Source: Chlorophyllum brunneum (lineage: Eukaryota > Basidiomycota > Agaricomycetes > Agaricales > Agaricaceae). Taken from it: DNA of 64,000 nucleotides. The stretch is from NCBI GenBank assembly GCA_963576785.1, contig OY756144.1:1984001-2048000 (forward strand). The letters run 5' to 3'. Of this stretch, positions 46,779 through 57,870 are shown one piece after another. The notes beneath the pieces are model-generated. The model made no database searches. It was given only the letters and a program-made list of their open reading frames with translations, and was not told the origin of the DNA. Every line of letters begins with the position of its first letter. Position 1 is the stretch's first letter. The position numbers were made by a program, and so were the translations under genes.

Positions 46779-48680
46779 ATGCCAGGCTCGCTTCTGGCTG
46801 GTTTCCTGGCATATCTTGTTCTCCTCGTCGACTCTCTTTACGCCCAACTTCACGGGTCGACGGAGCACAGCCACCGGCACCACCGCTGGGCAATCGCACT
46901 GAACAACTCGGCGGACACGAGCTACTATGCAGACATCCTGCTTGGTGGCCAGCCATTTCAGGTCCTGGTTGACACGGGAAGGTGTGTCATACATGCTCTT
47001 GGCCATTCCCGAGTTCATTTTGTGAAAGCTCTGACCTATGGGTCGCGGGAAACGTCCTCCGGAGCAATGACACGGCGCGGAACGCGAGTGTCTCCTATGC
47101 CATTGGACAGGTTGTAGGTGCGATGCCTTTTACAGACTCTTCTGGTAGGTGAGCCAATACCTCCTTCAAGGATCCATCAAAACTGCCCGCCTTGAGCTTG
47201 GCGAGTATACCATCAACAACCAAGCATTCAGTCAGTGGAGCAGTTCAGCATCTTGAATTCGCCTTCTGACGGCAGTCTTCAGTCCAAGTCGCTCCTTCAT
47301 CAAGAAACCCCGAAGGCACGGGTGTCCTGGGTATCTGACCTCTCTATCCCCCCACATCCTCCCACTGATCGTCTTTGTTACGTATTAGGTCTGGGTCCCA
47401 GCTCGGGCTCCTTTATCCTCTCATCACTCCCTGGCCCTAACGGTGCCCCTGTCCTCGACCGTTTACTTCTCCAAAATACTGCAACGCCTAATTTCTTCAC
47501 TATTCTTCTTGGGCGTGACGAAGGCAAGTCGTCTGTGTTCCTCCTGTCTACCTACGTCGTCCTGAACAGCCATCTGCCAGACCCAACATCATCATTTAGC
47601 GGTGCAATAACTATCGGTTCTGCCCTCCCGCAATATCAACAAATCCTCAATGAACCAAAGCTCCCCATATCCCTAGTCAAACAATCTCAATCCCATAACC
47701 AACACTTCCAAGTACAATTAGATGAGAATGGGATCATTGGCCCTGACGGAAAGTCCATCCAGCCTACCTCTATGGTTACAGAAGAGCAGGGTGGCAGAGC
47801 AACTGCCGTATTGGATTGTGGCTTTACCTTGCCTCAAATTCCTCGGTAACTCCATCTACTCTCGGACATGACCTGGATGTTTACGCGCCATTGTCTCCAC
47901 TAGGACTGTTGCAGATTCGATATATGGTCGTTTTAAAGATGCGGAATATACTACTATCGAAGGTGTCGGTGGCGTCTGGGTCGTTCCCTGTGAAATAGAA
48001 GTCAATGTCACTTTTGTTTTTGGAGGGCAAAAATACCCTATGCATCCACTGGATATGACACTCGACCCCAAACGCTTCAGCCTTAAAAATGTGACGAATA
48101 GTAATGGTGCACCCGTGTGTATCGGTTCGGTATGTTCCGCCTCATCTCATGAACGGATCACCGAGTGATGGTGTGCCATAGTTTCAGCCATTCACATTTG
48201 ATACAGGTCATCGACCGACCTATGATATCGTCTTGGGCATGTCCTTCAGTGCGGGCCTTCCTCTTTCAACCTATACAGAAGTCCTGATACCTCATTTTTA
48301 GTGCGAAACGTCTACACCCTCATCGACTATGGTGATTTTATCATCGGAGCAAATACATCCACCAAACGAGATCCATACCTCCAAATGCATTCCATCACCA
48401 ATGCCTCCGAAGGTACTCGAAGCTCCTCATTCCTATGACATGAGAACTACTGACGAGCAATCAAACAGCCCATCAAGATTTTGTTCAAGTCAGATTAGGT
48501 GGCATAGACACCACAGGGGACCAAAACCTCATCGACAACCCGAACAATGACAATGACAACAAGACACCAGCGATATACTATGTTATTGCCACGGTTGTGA
48601 CAGTCATAATCATTTCTGTTGTCGTTGTGTGCATAATCATCAATCGGAGAAATAAGAAAAGAGCAGGGAGAACAGGTTGA
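46779..48680 (+). CDS. Pepsin-type (A1) aspartic protease homologue with DCG second motif, membrane-anchored
   Basis: This is the partner of the divergent protease. Ten exons (46779-46981, 47029-47117, 47171-47230, 47283-47330, 47389-47523, 47581-47845, 47904-48129, 48182-48248, 48302-48412, 48469-48680) give 471 residues. A hydrophobic signal segment (SLLAGFLAYLVLLVDSLYA) precedes the first catalytic motif VLVDTGSSDLWV (Asp65). The usual second motif, Asp-Thr/Ser-Gly, reads AVLDCGFTLPQIP: Asp257 is kept but the next residue is Cys. GVLGLGPSSGSFIL and YDIVLGMSFMRNVYTLID segments are present. One membrane span (about 437-459) and a short basic tail end the protein, far shorter than its neighbour's tail. 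The intron at 47524-47580 has a GC donor, is 57 nt and contains no stop, so retaining it would add 19 residues in frame. It may be active, weakened or catalytically altered. Confidence 0.85.
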
Positions 48681-49899
48681 CGATGGTCTTGACCTTTCGT
48701 GTATATATATAGTATATGATTATTATTGGCGCTTTGCGCTGGCATTTGTGCGTACATACTTTCATCTCTTCTACATTTATTTGCGTCTACTATTTCTCAT
48801 AGTCATAATTTCCTAGTGGGTCCTCTTTTGGTCTTCGATGGGGGCACTCTTCTTATATTCGTTATCAGGCCCTTCGAGGTCACCTGTTCATGATAGTAGG
48901 CTAATCTGCTACGCACCTATTACCTTGTTGGTCAAATTTGTCCCAAACTGAGAGAACTAGGGGCTAGTTGTCGGTCCGATAACCACAATAGCCGAGGCTA
49001 ATGGACTCATGTGTATAATTCCAACGTCCAAAGGGACCCCTGCCAATCGTTTCACTGATGGTTTGTGTATAGCGGTTGGGTGTTTTCCCAGGATGTATGT
49101 ATTCTCCTCCCACCATTTAGACATCGCGGGTACCCTGCACACCACACACTAAACATCGCCTACACAGCGAAAGCCTAGTGTTTTACTCACATGAGCTTGA
49201 CCCTAACTTACGTGCAACCTGACTATGACGTCGTGCCTCAATGGTAATTTCCGGATTGGGATCGCGACCTGAAAAAGGGGGACGGATACCTTACAACTTG
49301 TAGCTGACGTTGTCGGGTCCTCAAGCATGCCCCAAAGCCTTCAAAGGCACCAAATTGATATATCCGGGGACGCCCGTCAATCTCGCAAACGAACCGTAAA
49401 CGGAGATCAAACTAGATTTAATTGATCTATACTACATGTGGGTAAAATTGGGAGAGGTGTGGGTACGAAATACGTGCATAGTCAGTCTATAGTATCCAGG
49501 AATGAGTAAGTCAAAATGAGTACGAGTGTCCATGAAGTTGAAAAGAGTGAGAGAATGGCATGTAAAAAAAGGAGGGATGCTACGGGTGTCATTGAGGAAG
49601 GAAAAAAAAACGATGCGCATACAAATCAAGATCTCCGCGTTGAGAGCCCAAGCCAAGACGAGACTGCTACCCGCGATAATACACTAGCACCCAGGTCATT
49701 GTGTCGGTAGCCCTCCATCCGTCCATGAATCCGTAACCAGTTTCACAGGAACAGTCAGCTTGATGCCGTACAGGGGTGACGTCCGTTCTTTTTCTGGAAG
49801 AATCGACAGGGCAATAAAATCCTGAATCGGGAGTATTAGCAGATGAACTCAAGTCCAAGGAAAGGGAAAAAGGACCGGGTGTGGAGTCATGAGAACGGG
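48681..49899. other. Convergent intergenic region after the second protease
   Basis: These 1.2 kb lie between the 3' ends of the protease and the arrestin gene. I see no gene I can support. Part of the right end could be an additional 3' exon of the arrestin-like gene, whose C-terminus is uncertain. Confidence 0.4.
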
Positions 49900-51542
49900 T
49901 CATATCACATCCCCGTACAGTATGGTGCGGTCATGCCGATGCTGCACGGGAGGAAGAGAAAGGTCTCAGGAGGTCCGACGGTGAAGCTCGGTGAGAACGC
50001 CCGGCCCCACCAGTTTTTGGATATGGTCGGCCCTGCTCACCTTAATATGAACTTTGTCCGCTTGGAATCCGCCGACCTTGAAATTCTGGTCAATTGTCAG
50101 ATCACCCTCCCAATCCAGATGGTCTTCCTCTCCAGCGTCGGCCACCCCAGACTGCGAATGGCGACTGGCCGACAGTAGTGGGGGTACAGGTACTGGCCTC
50201 GTTTCTCCGATGATTTGATTCCGCCACGATTTTTTGCCGGGATACGATTCGATGGCCACTTGTCGAAGAAGTATAACCCGAAGCGTTGGCCGCGTTGCAT
50301 CTGTATCCGGGAAAAACGGCGGTTGTGTTGATAAATGCGGCGACAATATAGGAGAAGCTGAGGACGAAGGTGGCGACGGCGGGGGTTGCTTTCGACTCGT
50401 AGGAGCTCTGGAGGTATCTGACCAGTTTTTCTGTGGGGACGATGTGGACAGCGATGATAAACTGTCGAATAATGACTTGTTGCAGTCACCAGACTTGGGA
50501 TACCGGCGCTTGTCCTTCGATTTTGGCTGAAGGAAGGCTCGAAGGGATTCTTCAGATCCACAAAGCTGAACATGAAACGGGATCGTGTCACGAATGCCAT
50601 ATATGCGGGAAGAAGGGACAAAAAGCTATACAATTCAATAGGATCAGATCAGCTACAAATGTAAATTAGTTGCATACCTGAGCGTGGATTGGATCCGACT
50701 GGCCACTCGTTGATGTTTGCATAGGAAGCATGGATTGGAACCATTCCTCTGGAGTCGACTTGATCCCAGCGAAGAAACAAGGTGAATCGAGGACGGGACG
50801 ATGGGGTCTCGTGCGAGGGTAGTACAGAAATGGTATGTATATCCTACAGGGAAGGTAGCAGTGGCATCAACACTCTATTCCCTTGACAGTTCTGGGCACA
50901 AAGCTGACTCACCGTTTTGTCCTGGTAAAAAACCCCACTTTCCGCGAAGGGATTCTTGTGACCAGAACCTGTAATGAATAGCTGGACCTGACAAGCATGG
51001 CAGGCACAGTTTGGAAATCTGCCATATATGACGGAGGGAGTGACCGGGTTTCTCCATTATCGTTGAAAGTGGTGGGGAGTCGAACGGAGAAGGAGATCTG
51101 GCTAGGATGCTGACCGTTCTTCGCGGCATCTGACCAAAGAACACGTTTGTTATCAATGAGATGAATCACTCTCGGACCACCATCAGTTGATATTGTTTCC
51201 AATTTGCCACAAACCTAGAAATCGGCGAGTTAGGAAGAGATTGAATTTACGCATGGACAGGCGCCATACATGAAGGACCACCGTGGAGATGTTGTCGGGA
51301 GAGTCAAAGAGGACAGAGCCAGCAACTGTGGCGCCTCGTCCATAGGACGGGATGGTCACACCTGCTTCCTGGTTGTGGAGGATCACAGTAGCTTTACCAG
51401 CCTCCTTGATGAAGGTCGACTCCGGCGTTGGGGGCGATGAGCGGGGAGTGTGCTCAAGGGTACGCTCGCCGCAAACAGGCTCGATAGAATAGTCTGGCGA
51501 AGGGGAAGGGGGCGCGTACGGAGGGAGCTCGGCCAAAGACAT
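49900..51542 (-). CDS. Alpha-arrestin-like protein
   Basis: This protein has an arrestin fold and is a likely trafficking adaptor. Minus-strand exons 51542-51270, 51214-50913, 50843-50678, 50625-50041 and, less certainly, 49941-49900 give about 455 residues. The N-terminal beta sandwich is recognisable: VTIPSYGRGATVAGSVLFDS, then DNISTVVLHVCGKLETIS, WSDAAKNGQHPSQISFSVRLP and SSYSLQVLVTRI. The second half has SSRIYGIRDTIPFHVQLCGS, a Ser/Pro-rich insertion and TRPTLRVILLRQVAIE, as in fungal arrestin_N/arrestin_C proteins. Yeast homologues (ARTs) bring the ubiquitin ligase Rsp5 to plasma-membrane transporters. The protein begins LAELPPYAPP, but I see no canonical PPxY within it. The last exon (ending HRHDRTILYGDVI) relies on a 99 nt intron; without it the frame stops slightly earlier. 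It is in tandem with a PY-motif membrane protein. Confidence 0.75.
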
Positions 51543-51991
51543 GGTCAGAGCAAGGACGAACGTCGGAACGAGGAAGGTGAACCTGGTTCTCGAAGATCAG
51601 ACATTTTAACCCATCCATTTTGTAAATATACGACACTAGGAGATCTTGAAGATGAGTCACCCGCCAGGGACTGGCGATTGTCGCTTGAGTGCCTGCTGAC
51701 AAAGTTCCTTGGCTTAATTTTAGATCCCGCGCTACAACTCCTGACTCGACAAGGCACTGTCCAGGGTCGAATTGACCTCGTTGCTTAACTACAGAATGGT
51801 ACAACACAGTCAGCGAATTACAATAGTGCATGGGTATTCACCACAGCCATGGGTACATCTTGTACAGCGAAAAATGTCCAGATAAAACTGAAAAGTAACG
51901 AGGATGAGTGGTTGTAACAGCCATAGGCGGGACAAACCCATAACATCTCCTAAAAATCATCTGACTCATGAGCAAGAAACGAGAAATCAGA
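51543..51991. other. Intergenic region, arrestin promoter
   Basis: These 449 bases lie between two minus-strand genes and presumably hold the arrestin promoter and the 3'UTR of the upstream gene. Nothing else is recognised. Confidence 0.4.
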
Positions 51992-53041
51992 TCATGTCCT
52001 TGAGGATCGGGATACAGATCTTTCCAACTTGGCCAGCGTCTCTTCCAGTTCCCTCGCCCTCTCGGCATTTTGGATCTCCTCCCACTCCTCGTCTCTGCTC
52101 ACATAACTCCTTGGTCTGTCCGGCATGCTCGTCGTGCTATGCACCGACGCCGGCCTCTGCAATCGCAGATCCGTACTCAAAGGCCCGGAAAGTAAAAATG
52201 TACTCCCACGTGTATGCCCATACGCAGGTGGAGGTTGTTGCGCAATAATGTTGTCCTCCACATCCCCCGTCCCTCTACCACTTTGAGCTAGGGCAGCAGC
52301 GTACGTTGGTAGAGGTGGTCTGTTCCATGGCGAAAGTGCGATGACATGATCCGGTGTGTTGTGTCGATTTCGGAACCTTGGCAACATTTCGCCAGGGTGG
52401 GTGTGAGAATACCTCTCCGCGCGGATCCGGAATATCCGTCTTTCAAGGAATAGTATCTGGGCAAAGGCTGTAATGCCAAAGACGACATGCACAAATATAG
52501 CCGTTGGAAGTCCTCCAGGGATCTTGCCGTTGCGCTCCTGCATCTTCTGGAGCAGTCGGGCCACGAACGCCCAAGCGACGATAGTACCACCGAAAAGTAA
52601 CACTTGAACAGTGAATTTCGCAAAAGTTGGGGGTGTGATCCCGATTATTTTGCGTGATGTTTTATGCTTGCACTTGCATTTGAAAAACTTGAGCAAATGG
52701 TGGCCTTTTTGTTTGGAGACAGAAACAGAGTCGATGGTCGAAGCAATGTCGGAGCTGGTGGATGATGGGTTCGGAACTGGTCCTGGCGTTCCCTGCGCAT
52801 CGGCAGGTACTTGTGTTGCATCGACAGTCGTCCCTTGCCCAGGATCTCTGTCGGCTGGATGTCGTGGTGGGAGTATAACCTCAGGGCTAGGACTCCTGCT
52901 TCGTTGTTGGCCATCTCCCTCCACATATCCTATCTCTCCTGGCTTCTTTGGCAGAGGTCCAGCCCCCGATCTCCGCCCCTCCTTGCGCTGGGGCTGAGGC
53001 AGAGAAGCTGTGCCCGATGCTTCCGCAAAAACCGTTTCCAT
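51992..53041 (-). CDS. Two-TM membrane protein with PPxY and LPxY motifs
   Basis: This single exon of 349 residues belongs to no family I can name. The N-terminal 140 residues are Pro/Ser/Gln-rich and disordered, with a basic cysteine cluster (FKCKCKHK, 120-127) just before the membrane. Two membrane spans follow: about 143-164 (FTVQVLLFGGTIVAWAFV) and 178-199 (AIFVHVVFGITAFAQILFL). They are separated by a short basic loop, so both ends probably face the cytosol. The C-terminal tail carries LPTY (244-247) and PPAY (271-274), motifs bound by WW domains of Rsp5/Nedd4 ubiquitin ligases. It ends in a charged amphipathic helix (EEIQNAERARELEETLAKLE). Next to an arrestin-like gene, an adaptor or cargo role in Rsp5-dependent sorting is an attractive but unproven inference. 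Confidence 0.75.
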   Translation of the reverse strand: METVFAEASGTASLPQPQRKEGRRSGAGPLPKKPGEIGYVEGDGQQRSRSPSPEVILPPRHPADRDPGQGTTVDATQVPADAQGTPGPVPNPSSTSSDIASTIDSVSVSKQKGHHLLKFFKCKCKHKTSRKIIGITPPTFAKFTVQVLLFGGTIVAWAFVARLLQKMQERNGKIPGGLPTAIFVHVVFGITAFAQILFLERRIFRIRAERYSHTHPGEMLPRFRNRHNTPDHVIALSPWNRPPLPTYAAALAQSGRGTGDVEDNIIAQQPPPAYGHTRGSTFLLSGPLSTDLRLQRPASVHSTTSMPDRPRSYVSRDEEWEEIQNAERARELEETLAKLERSVSRSSRT

Positions 53042-53651
53042 GTCGCTTCGGGTCTCTCAACGGGTGTAGTGTGTGTCTCGAATAAAGAATGGGATGAAAA
53101 TGAGTTGGATAATACGCCAGGTGGAAAGGAATGGGGAAGTTCGGGCGCTGCCCCTGACAGATAGAGAAAAAAATAGAAAAAAAAGACGGCGAGGAACTCA
53201 ACGTAGAGGCTGGAAGCCAAGGAGCTGACTTGTGACAATCAACAGACGTCGTCAGGAAACACTAAGCTCCTGTCCCCATATGGAAAGTCAAATATAGCGG
53301 ATTCATCATTTTAATTAGATGCCAGTTTTATTCAGCTGGTTGCACGACCATTACACCTCAGTAGATTTATACATTGTTACCGTAATCACATCATTGACTT
53401 GTATCTATAACCCGTAGGTGGAAATTAATCAGCAGGGATCGATGAAGAGGCGAGAAACCCTCAGGCATCAGTTGATCCTCCTCAACCCAAAGGACCGAAG
53501 GATTGAGCGATAACGAAGGCTCATGTGCCTCGAAGGCACCGAAAGGGGGGGAGGCGGCAGTCCAGAATATCACGAACGTGGTCATCTATCTAAATGATCT
53601 GACTAAGTGACCAACTTCTGTCAATGCCCATGAAACAGCCTTTAACAACCA
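53042..53651. other. Intergenic region, two-TM gene promoter
   Basis: These 610 bases hold the promoter of the two-TM gene and the 3' flank of dynactin p62. I recognise no gene or repeat. Confidence 0.4.
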
Positions 53652-55569
53652 CTAAGCACCTACCTCTGTCCTTGTCTCCTCCCTGGGTATGATGGAACCG
53701 AGATCAACGACAGTATAGAAGGCGAAAGTCTTGACCTCTGGTGGTTTAGAGGTCTTGGGGGTATCTCCGTCACCCTCGGATGGTGTGGGATCATCCGATC
53801 GATAGGTGTAGGTGACCAGCATGTTAAACTAGAACAAGCCAGGGCATTCAATAAAACGTTACCAACCAGCTGCTACCTGGAGCTCACCTTGACGTTACCC
53901 CTTGCCTCCTTCCCAATGATAACTTCGCCACCAATTAATGTGACATTCGCCCGCTTTTCCAAAACACCAACAGTCTTCGCCTTTCCTCGTCCATCTTTAT
54001 CACGGCCTTTGACATTGGCTCCATAGTCATCATCATCCACCATCATATCTTCATCATCTTCATACTCCCATGCCTCTGCAAAGGCAGCAATTGGGAAATG
54101 CGAAGTTGGTAGAGATATAGCAAATGGCGGTCTTCGTGCCTTTTCGGGAGAAGCACTGGTTCCTGGCGTGGGTGCCGTAACATGCACTCGTTGCACAGAA
54201 AGTCTTACTTGAATAGGGTCGTAAAGCGGATTCGTCAACGCCAAGTGGAAGGGATACGTTTTGCCGGCGATCAGGCCTTGTGGCGTTGTACCATCATCAA
54301 CGGGTTGTGGTGAAATCTTCATCAAAGTGCGTTTGGTGGTATCCGATGTTACGATGGGCTTTTGTAAGTGCGGCAAGGCAACAGTTATTGCAGGAAGGTA
54401 GTTCGCAGCAACGAGTTTAATCTTGTATCGCACGGACTGTGCCTTCTGTTCAGGTTTGATGAGAATATGGGTACATGCTGGGCATCGTTTAGAACGCTTC
54501 GAATGAAGTGGTACTCGCAGTGGTTTGAGGTCTCTGTGCATAGCTCAGCGGAGCTCAGAACGACGAAAAGAAGGACTGACTTGATTTGTAGTGATCCAGC
54601 CCAACTATTCCCCCACCGCTGTTCCAAACTCCCTACCGTTTGAACATCCCTCAATCTCCGCATGTACTCCACCTCAACACCGCTACCTCCACCGCCCACA
54701 CCAACAGAAGTGATCTCAACTCGACTCTTATACTCAGGCATCTCATCCTTGTTCGCAGTTCGATCTCGATGGGCTCTCCCCGACGCACTTCGCGAAATGG
54801 GGTTATACTTGCTGACGCCGGGAATATCACGGGCGAGGGCAGCAGAAGCAGCGGCTGTTATGGAAGTAGAGTGAAGATGATGTGAGTGGGCTGCACTACC
54901 AGGATGAGCAGCGTGGACAGCGATGGAAGAGGAAAGCGATGATGCACGTAAGAATGGTTCAAAGTGGTCCTTCAGTCTGTCAAACTCAAGAGAGTCGGGT
55001 GCAGAGTCTTCGTGTTTCTGGAGCTGTGCTATCACCGAGTATGAGCTGTGAGTAAAGGATAGCAATGAAATTGGTTACCTGCAAGTCCGGTGGGCTTCTC
55101 GAAAGTTATCCCAATCTCGGCAGAATCCCATCTACAGTGATTACAGTAGAGAAAGAAAGGGGGCTCCCCTGAGCTGTTGACTGTTGCGGAAACCCTCCCA
55201 TCGGCAGTTTCAGGGGGATCTGAAGATACTACAGAGAGTGTATTCCGACAGTTTGGACATGAGAAGCAGTTGCGAGCACATCTTTGGGATCAAATTGAGT
55301 CACAGTATTCATGGTATGTAGCTGTATCCGCCCAACCTGTTCTTTTCTGCACGCACACTTGCACTCGGGACCTCAAAGAGACAATTTGGGCAGTAGTATG
55401 TGCTGACTTCGACCGAAACACAGCGGTTGCATCGTACGGCGTCACATTCCTCACAGAAGAAGAGGTTGTGGAGAGGGTGGAAGCGATGTGAAGAAGATGG
55501 AAGGTGTGGGGGCGGAGGAACTGGAGAAGTTGAAAGACAAGGACAGTGGTATTGTACACTGGGACCCAT
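53652..55569 (-). CDS. Dynactin subunit 4 (p62)
   Basis: p62 sits at the pointed end of the dynactin Arp1 filament, the adaptor complex of cytoplasmic dynein. Minus-strand exons 55569-55337, 55281-55079, 55028-54581, 54533-53888 and 53828-53652 give 568 residues. The N-terminal zinc-binding cysteines are in place: YHCPC, NLFFCEECDAVRCNRC, YYCPNC, RCARNCFSCPNC, then FLYCNHCRWDSAEIG, the RING-like fold of p62. Next come AAQLQKHEDSAPDSLEFDRL, the KDLKPLRVPLHSKRSKRC linker, and a conserved beta-rich C-terminal half (HILIKPEQKAQSVRYKIKL, NYLPAI). A Glu/Asp-rich insert (EYEDDEDMMVDDDDYG) interrupts the C-terminal region. I chose the ATG at 55569 because the Cys motif follows at once; an in-frame ATG at 55620 would add 17 residues. 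It is divergent from RAD1. Confidence 0.92.
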
Positions 55570-56181
55570 ACCGGCCTTGGTGAAGCACTCAGGTTCTGTG
55601 GAATAGTGATTGTTTGGCACGGAACAAACAACGCGTCGGATTTGGACTCAGTCCGCGTCCGCGCCATCCTCACCTCGTACGGCCAACACGATGCGGTCAT
55701 TGTCTTCCCGGAGAAAGAGGACGAGAACGGGTTGAACGTTGAACCCTCCATCCCAATTTATCTGCAATAAATTATCCTAGACACATAAGTAGATATTTGA
55801 TATCGGCGGGCTTGCGACAGCAAAGTGTATGTCTCCGGTCGGACGACTTCCCCGTCTCCGATTTCTCCATATGCTATGGCAGCCAATCTTCAGGCCAAGG
55901 ACATCGGGAGTCATCGGATCTTTCGACTGGGACGGAACCAGGTTGAGATTCGTATATCGCTGTGGGTTCTCCAGAAATGCGATTATACGGGTATACCATG
56001 TTCTGGAGTATCCCGGAGAGTCTGGGTAGAGGGAAAGGAATAAAATGTGGATATCGCAGGCCAGGTCAGACTAGGTCCAAATGGTCTCCTCAGCTTCAGA
56101 TTCTCTGTCAAAAAAGCAAGACCAAATAACGCGTCACTTCACAAATCTAGTTTTGACCATACGTTTTGAATTCAAGCCGTG
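55570..56181. other. Divergent promoter region, dynactin p62 and RAD1
   Basis: These 612 bases are shared by two divergent genes. A 66-codon frame at 55829 is open but unrecognised. I call no gene here. Confidence 0.4.
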
Positions 56182-57724
56182 ATGTCTGAAGAACGTCCAC
56201 CGGTAAGCCAGCCTCACAACATCAATATATCATGCCAAAGGGGAATGCTTTATAGGTACTAACAGCTTCTACGCACGATCTACGTTACTTCGCCGCTCTG
56301 CTACGAGGGGTCAACTTTAGCAATGTAATCGGGAAATCCTGACTCATATGACCGACTCTCACTTCATGCAAGCGTGCCACAGTAACCGTTACGCAACGAG
56401 GGTTGACGGTCAAGGTTGAGGAGGCACGGACGATCACAGGTGCTTAGACTCCTGTCTGCCTCAGAATGCAGTCATCGGGCACCGACCACCCATATAGGCA
56501 CAGCCTTTATCTTTTCAGATATCTTCGATGAATATGTCTATCACCCGGAAAGCCTACAAGATGTCGACCGAATGCAATATTCCCAAGACGATGAAACAGA
56601 CAGTGTAGCCTTCGAAGTCTCATTGAATACCGTGATCGACTGCCTCAATATTTTTGGTACTGCTGGTCCAGCGTCGTCGACTGGGGGTGGAGGTAACAAG
56701 CGATGGAAGAAACAAGGCGAAGGCTCCGGCCATGAAAGTGGTGAAGACGATGACGGACGAGGTAATCGAATTGAACCATTCATTGGTGCCTCCGAGAAAC
56801 ATACCGGGATGCGTATGACCTATGCTGGTGGCGGACATCCTTTGACCCTGCTAATGTAGGTCCATTTGTTTTTCATATGAAAATTCACTGACGGCCGTTT
56901 TACTCCAGCGCTGAGGATGCTAGTGGGCCCACGACGACCTGCGAAATTTCAACTTACGAGCCAGAGCCTTCATTGGACTTCGATTTCGATAACGATCGGA
57001 TGTGCGTTTGTAATTCCTTATATATGGGTGATATGAATATCACATATACTATCAGGGTCCTCAAAATCATTCTAAAGGTATACTGCCTGTCTCAGGGCTC
57101 TGAATTATGTGCTCAGTTTGTCAGTCATCTTGGTTCAGAGATGCCTTGTCGGAATTGGATCCATCCTATGACAAACTTACGTTTATAAGCAACCTTCCCG
57201 AAAGAACACACGACCAGGCGATGGGAAGGCAGCGGAGGCGTAACACCACGAAACCAATACTAAGGATAAAAGCAGGAGGGAACTTCGGTACCACCGAAGT
57301 GCGTCATTTAGTCCAATGTGGCCAGCTATCGAAATTCACGCATGTACAGATGGATTATCCCAATGACAGGGACGTTCTCGAATCCTTTGAATGCACGCGG
57401 AGTGTCAGTTTCAGGTATATAATCCCCATTCTTCGGTCCCTCACGATCGCATCAGCTAACCCGATTCCTTGCAGCTATCGATTCTCACATATAGGCAAGG
57501 CATTGCGTGCTCTTCAAACTTCGACGAAGACTTCACTGCGGATCGACGACGAAGGCCTCCTAAGCCTCCAATTCATGATGCCGTCACCCAAAGCGAGAGG
57601 GGTTGATGGGGAAGGGCCACAAGCTTTCATTGATTTTCAGGTGTGTGCTACGCCTGGGGTCCTGCCCAAGCAATGTTGTTAAATATATTTTCAGTGTTTA
57701 GCACTCGACGACGAAGTAATCTGA
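56182..57724 (+). CDS. RAD1: Checkpoint clamp protein Rad1
   Basis: This is the Rad1 subunit of the 9-1-1 (Rad9-Hus1-Rad1) PCNA-like DNA damage clamp, Rec1 in Ustilago. Ten exons (56182-56202, 56256-56324, 56373-56439, 56498-56855, 56909-57001, 57056-57077, 57125-57298, 57350-57414, 57475-57640, 57695-57724) give 354 residues. Family landmarks are DLRYFAALLRGVNFSNRATV near the start, AFIFSDIFDEYVYH, FEVSLNTVIDCLNIFG, MTYAGGGHPLTLLIAED, CEISTYEPEPSLDFDF, and at the end SYRFSHIGKALRAL, KTSLRIDDEGLLSLQFMM and FIDFQCLALDD. Between the clamp halves there is a Gly/Lys/Glu-rich insert of about 45 residues (SSTGGGGNKRWKKQGEG...). Several exons are tiny (21, 22 and 30 nt), which makes this gene easy to mis-annotate. 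The junction at 56439/56498 is the least certain. Confidence 0.92.
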
Positions 57725-57870
57725 TAAGCCATAAAACTCATCTATGTTCATGACAACAAAGAACATTCACCGATATAACACAACAGGAGGTATTCCTGTA
57801 CTCTTAGTATTCTATTTCCGATCCGAGATCTATTAGTACTCATCACGTTGCCGTAGGACTGTAAGTCCAT

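Noticed and set aside
55829..56029. 66-codon frame between dynactin p62 and RAD1.
   Set aside because: It lies in a divergent promoter with no recognisable domain and an alternative overlapping frame of equal quality.
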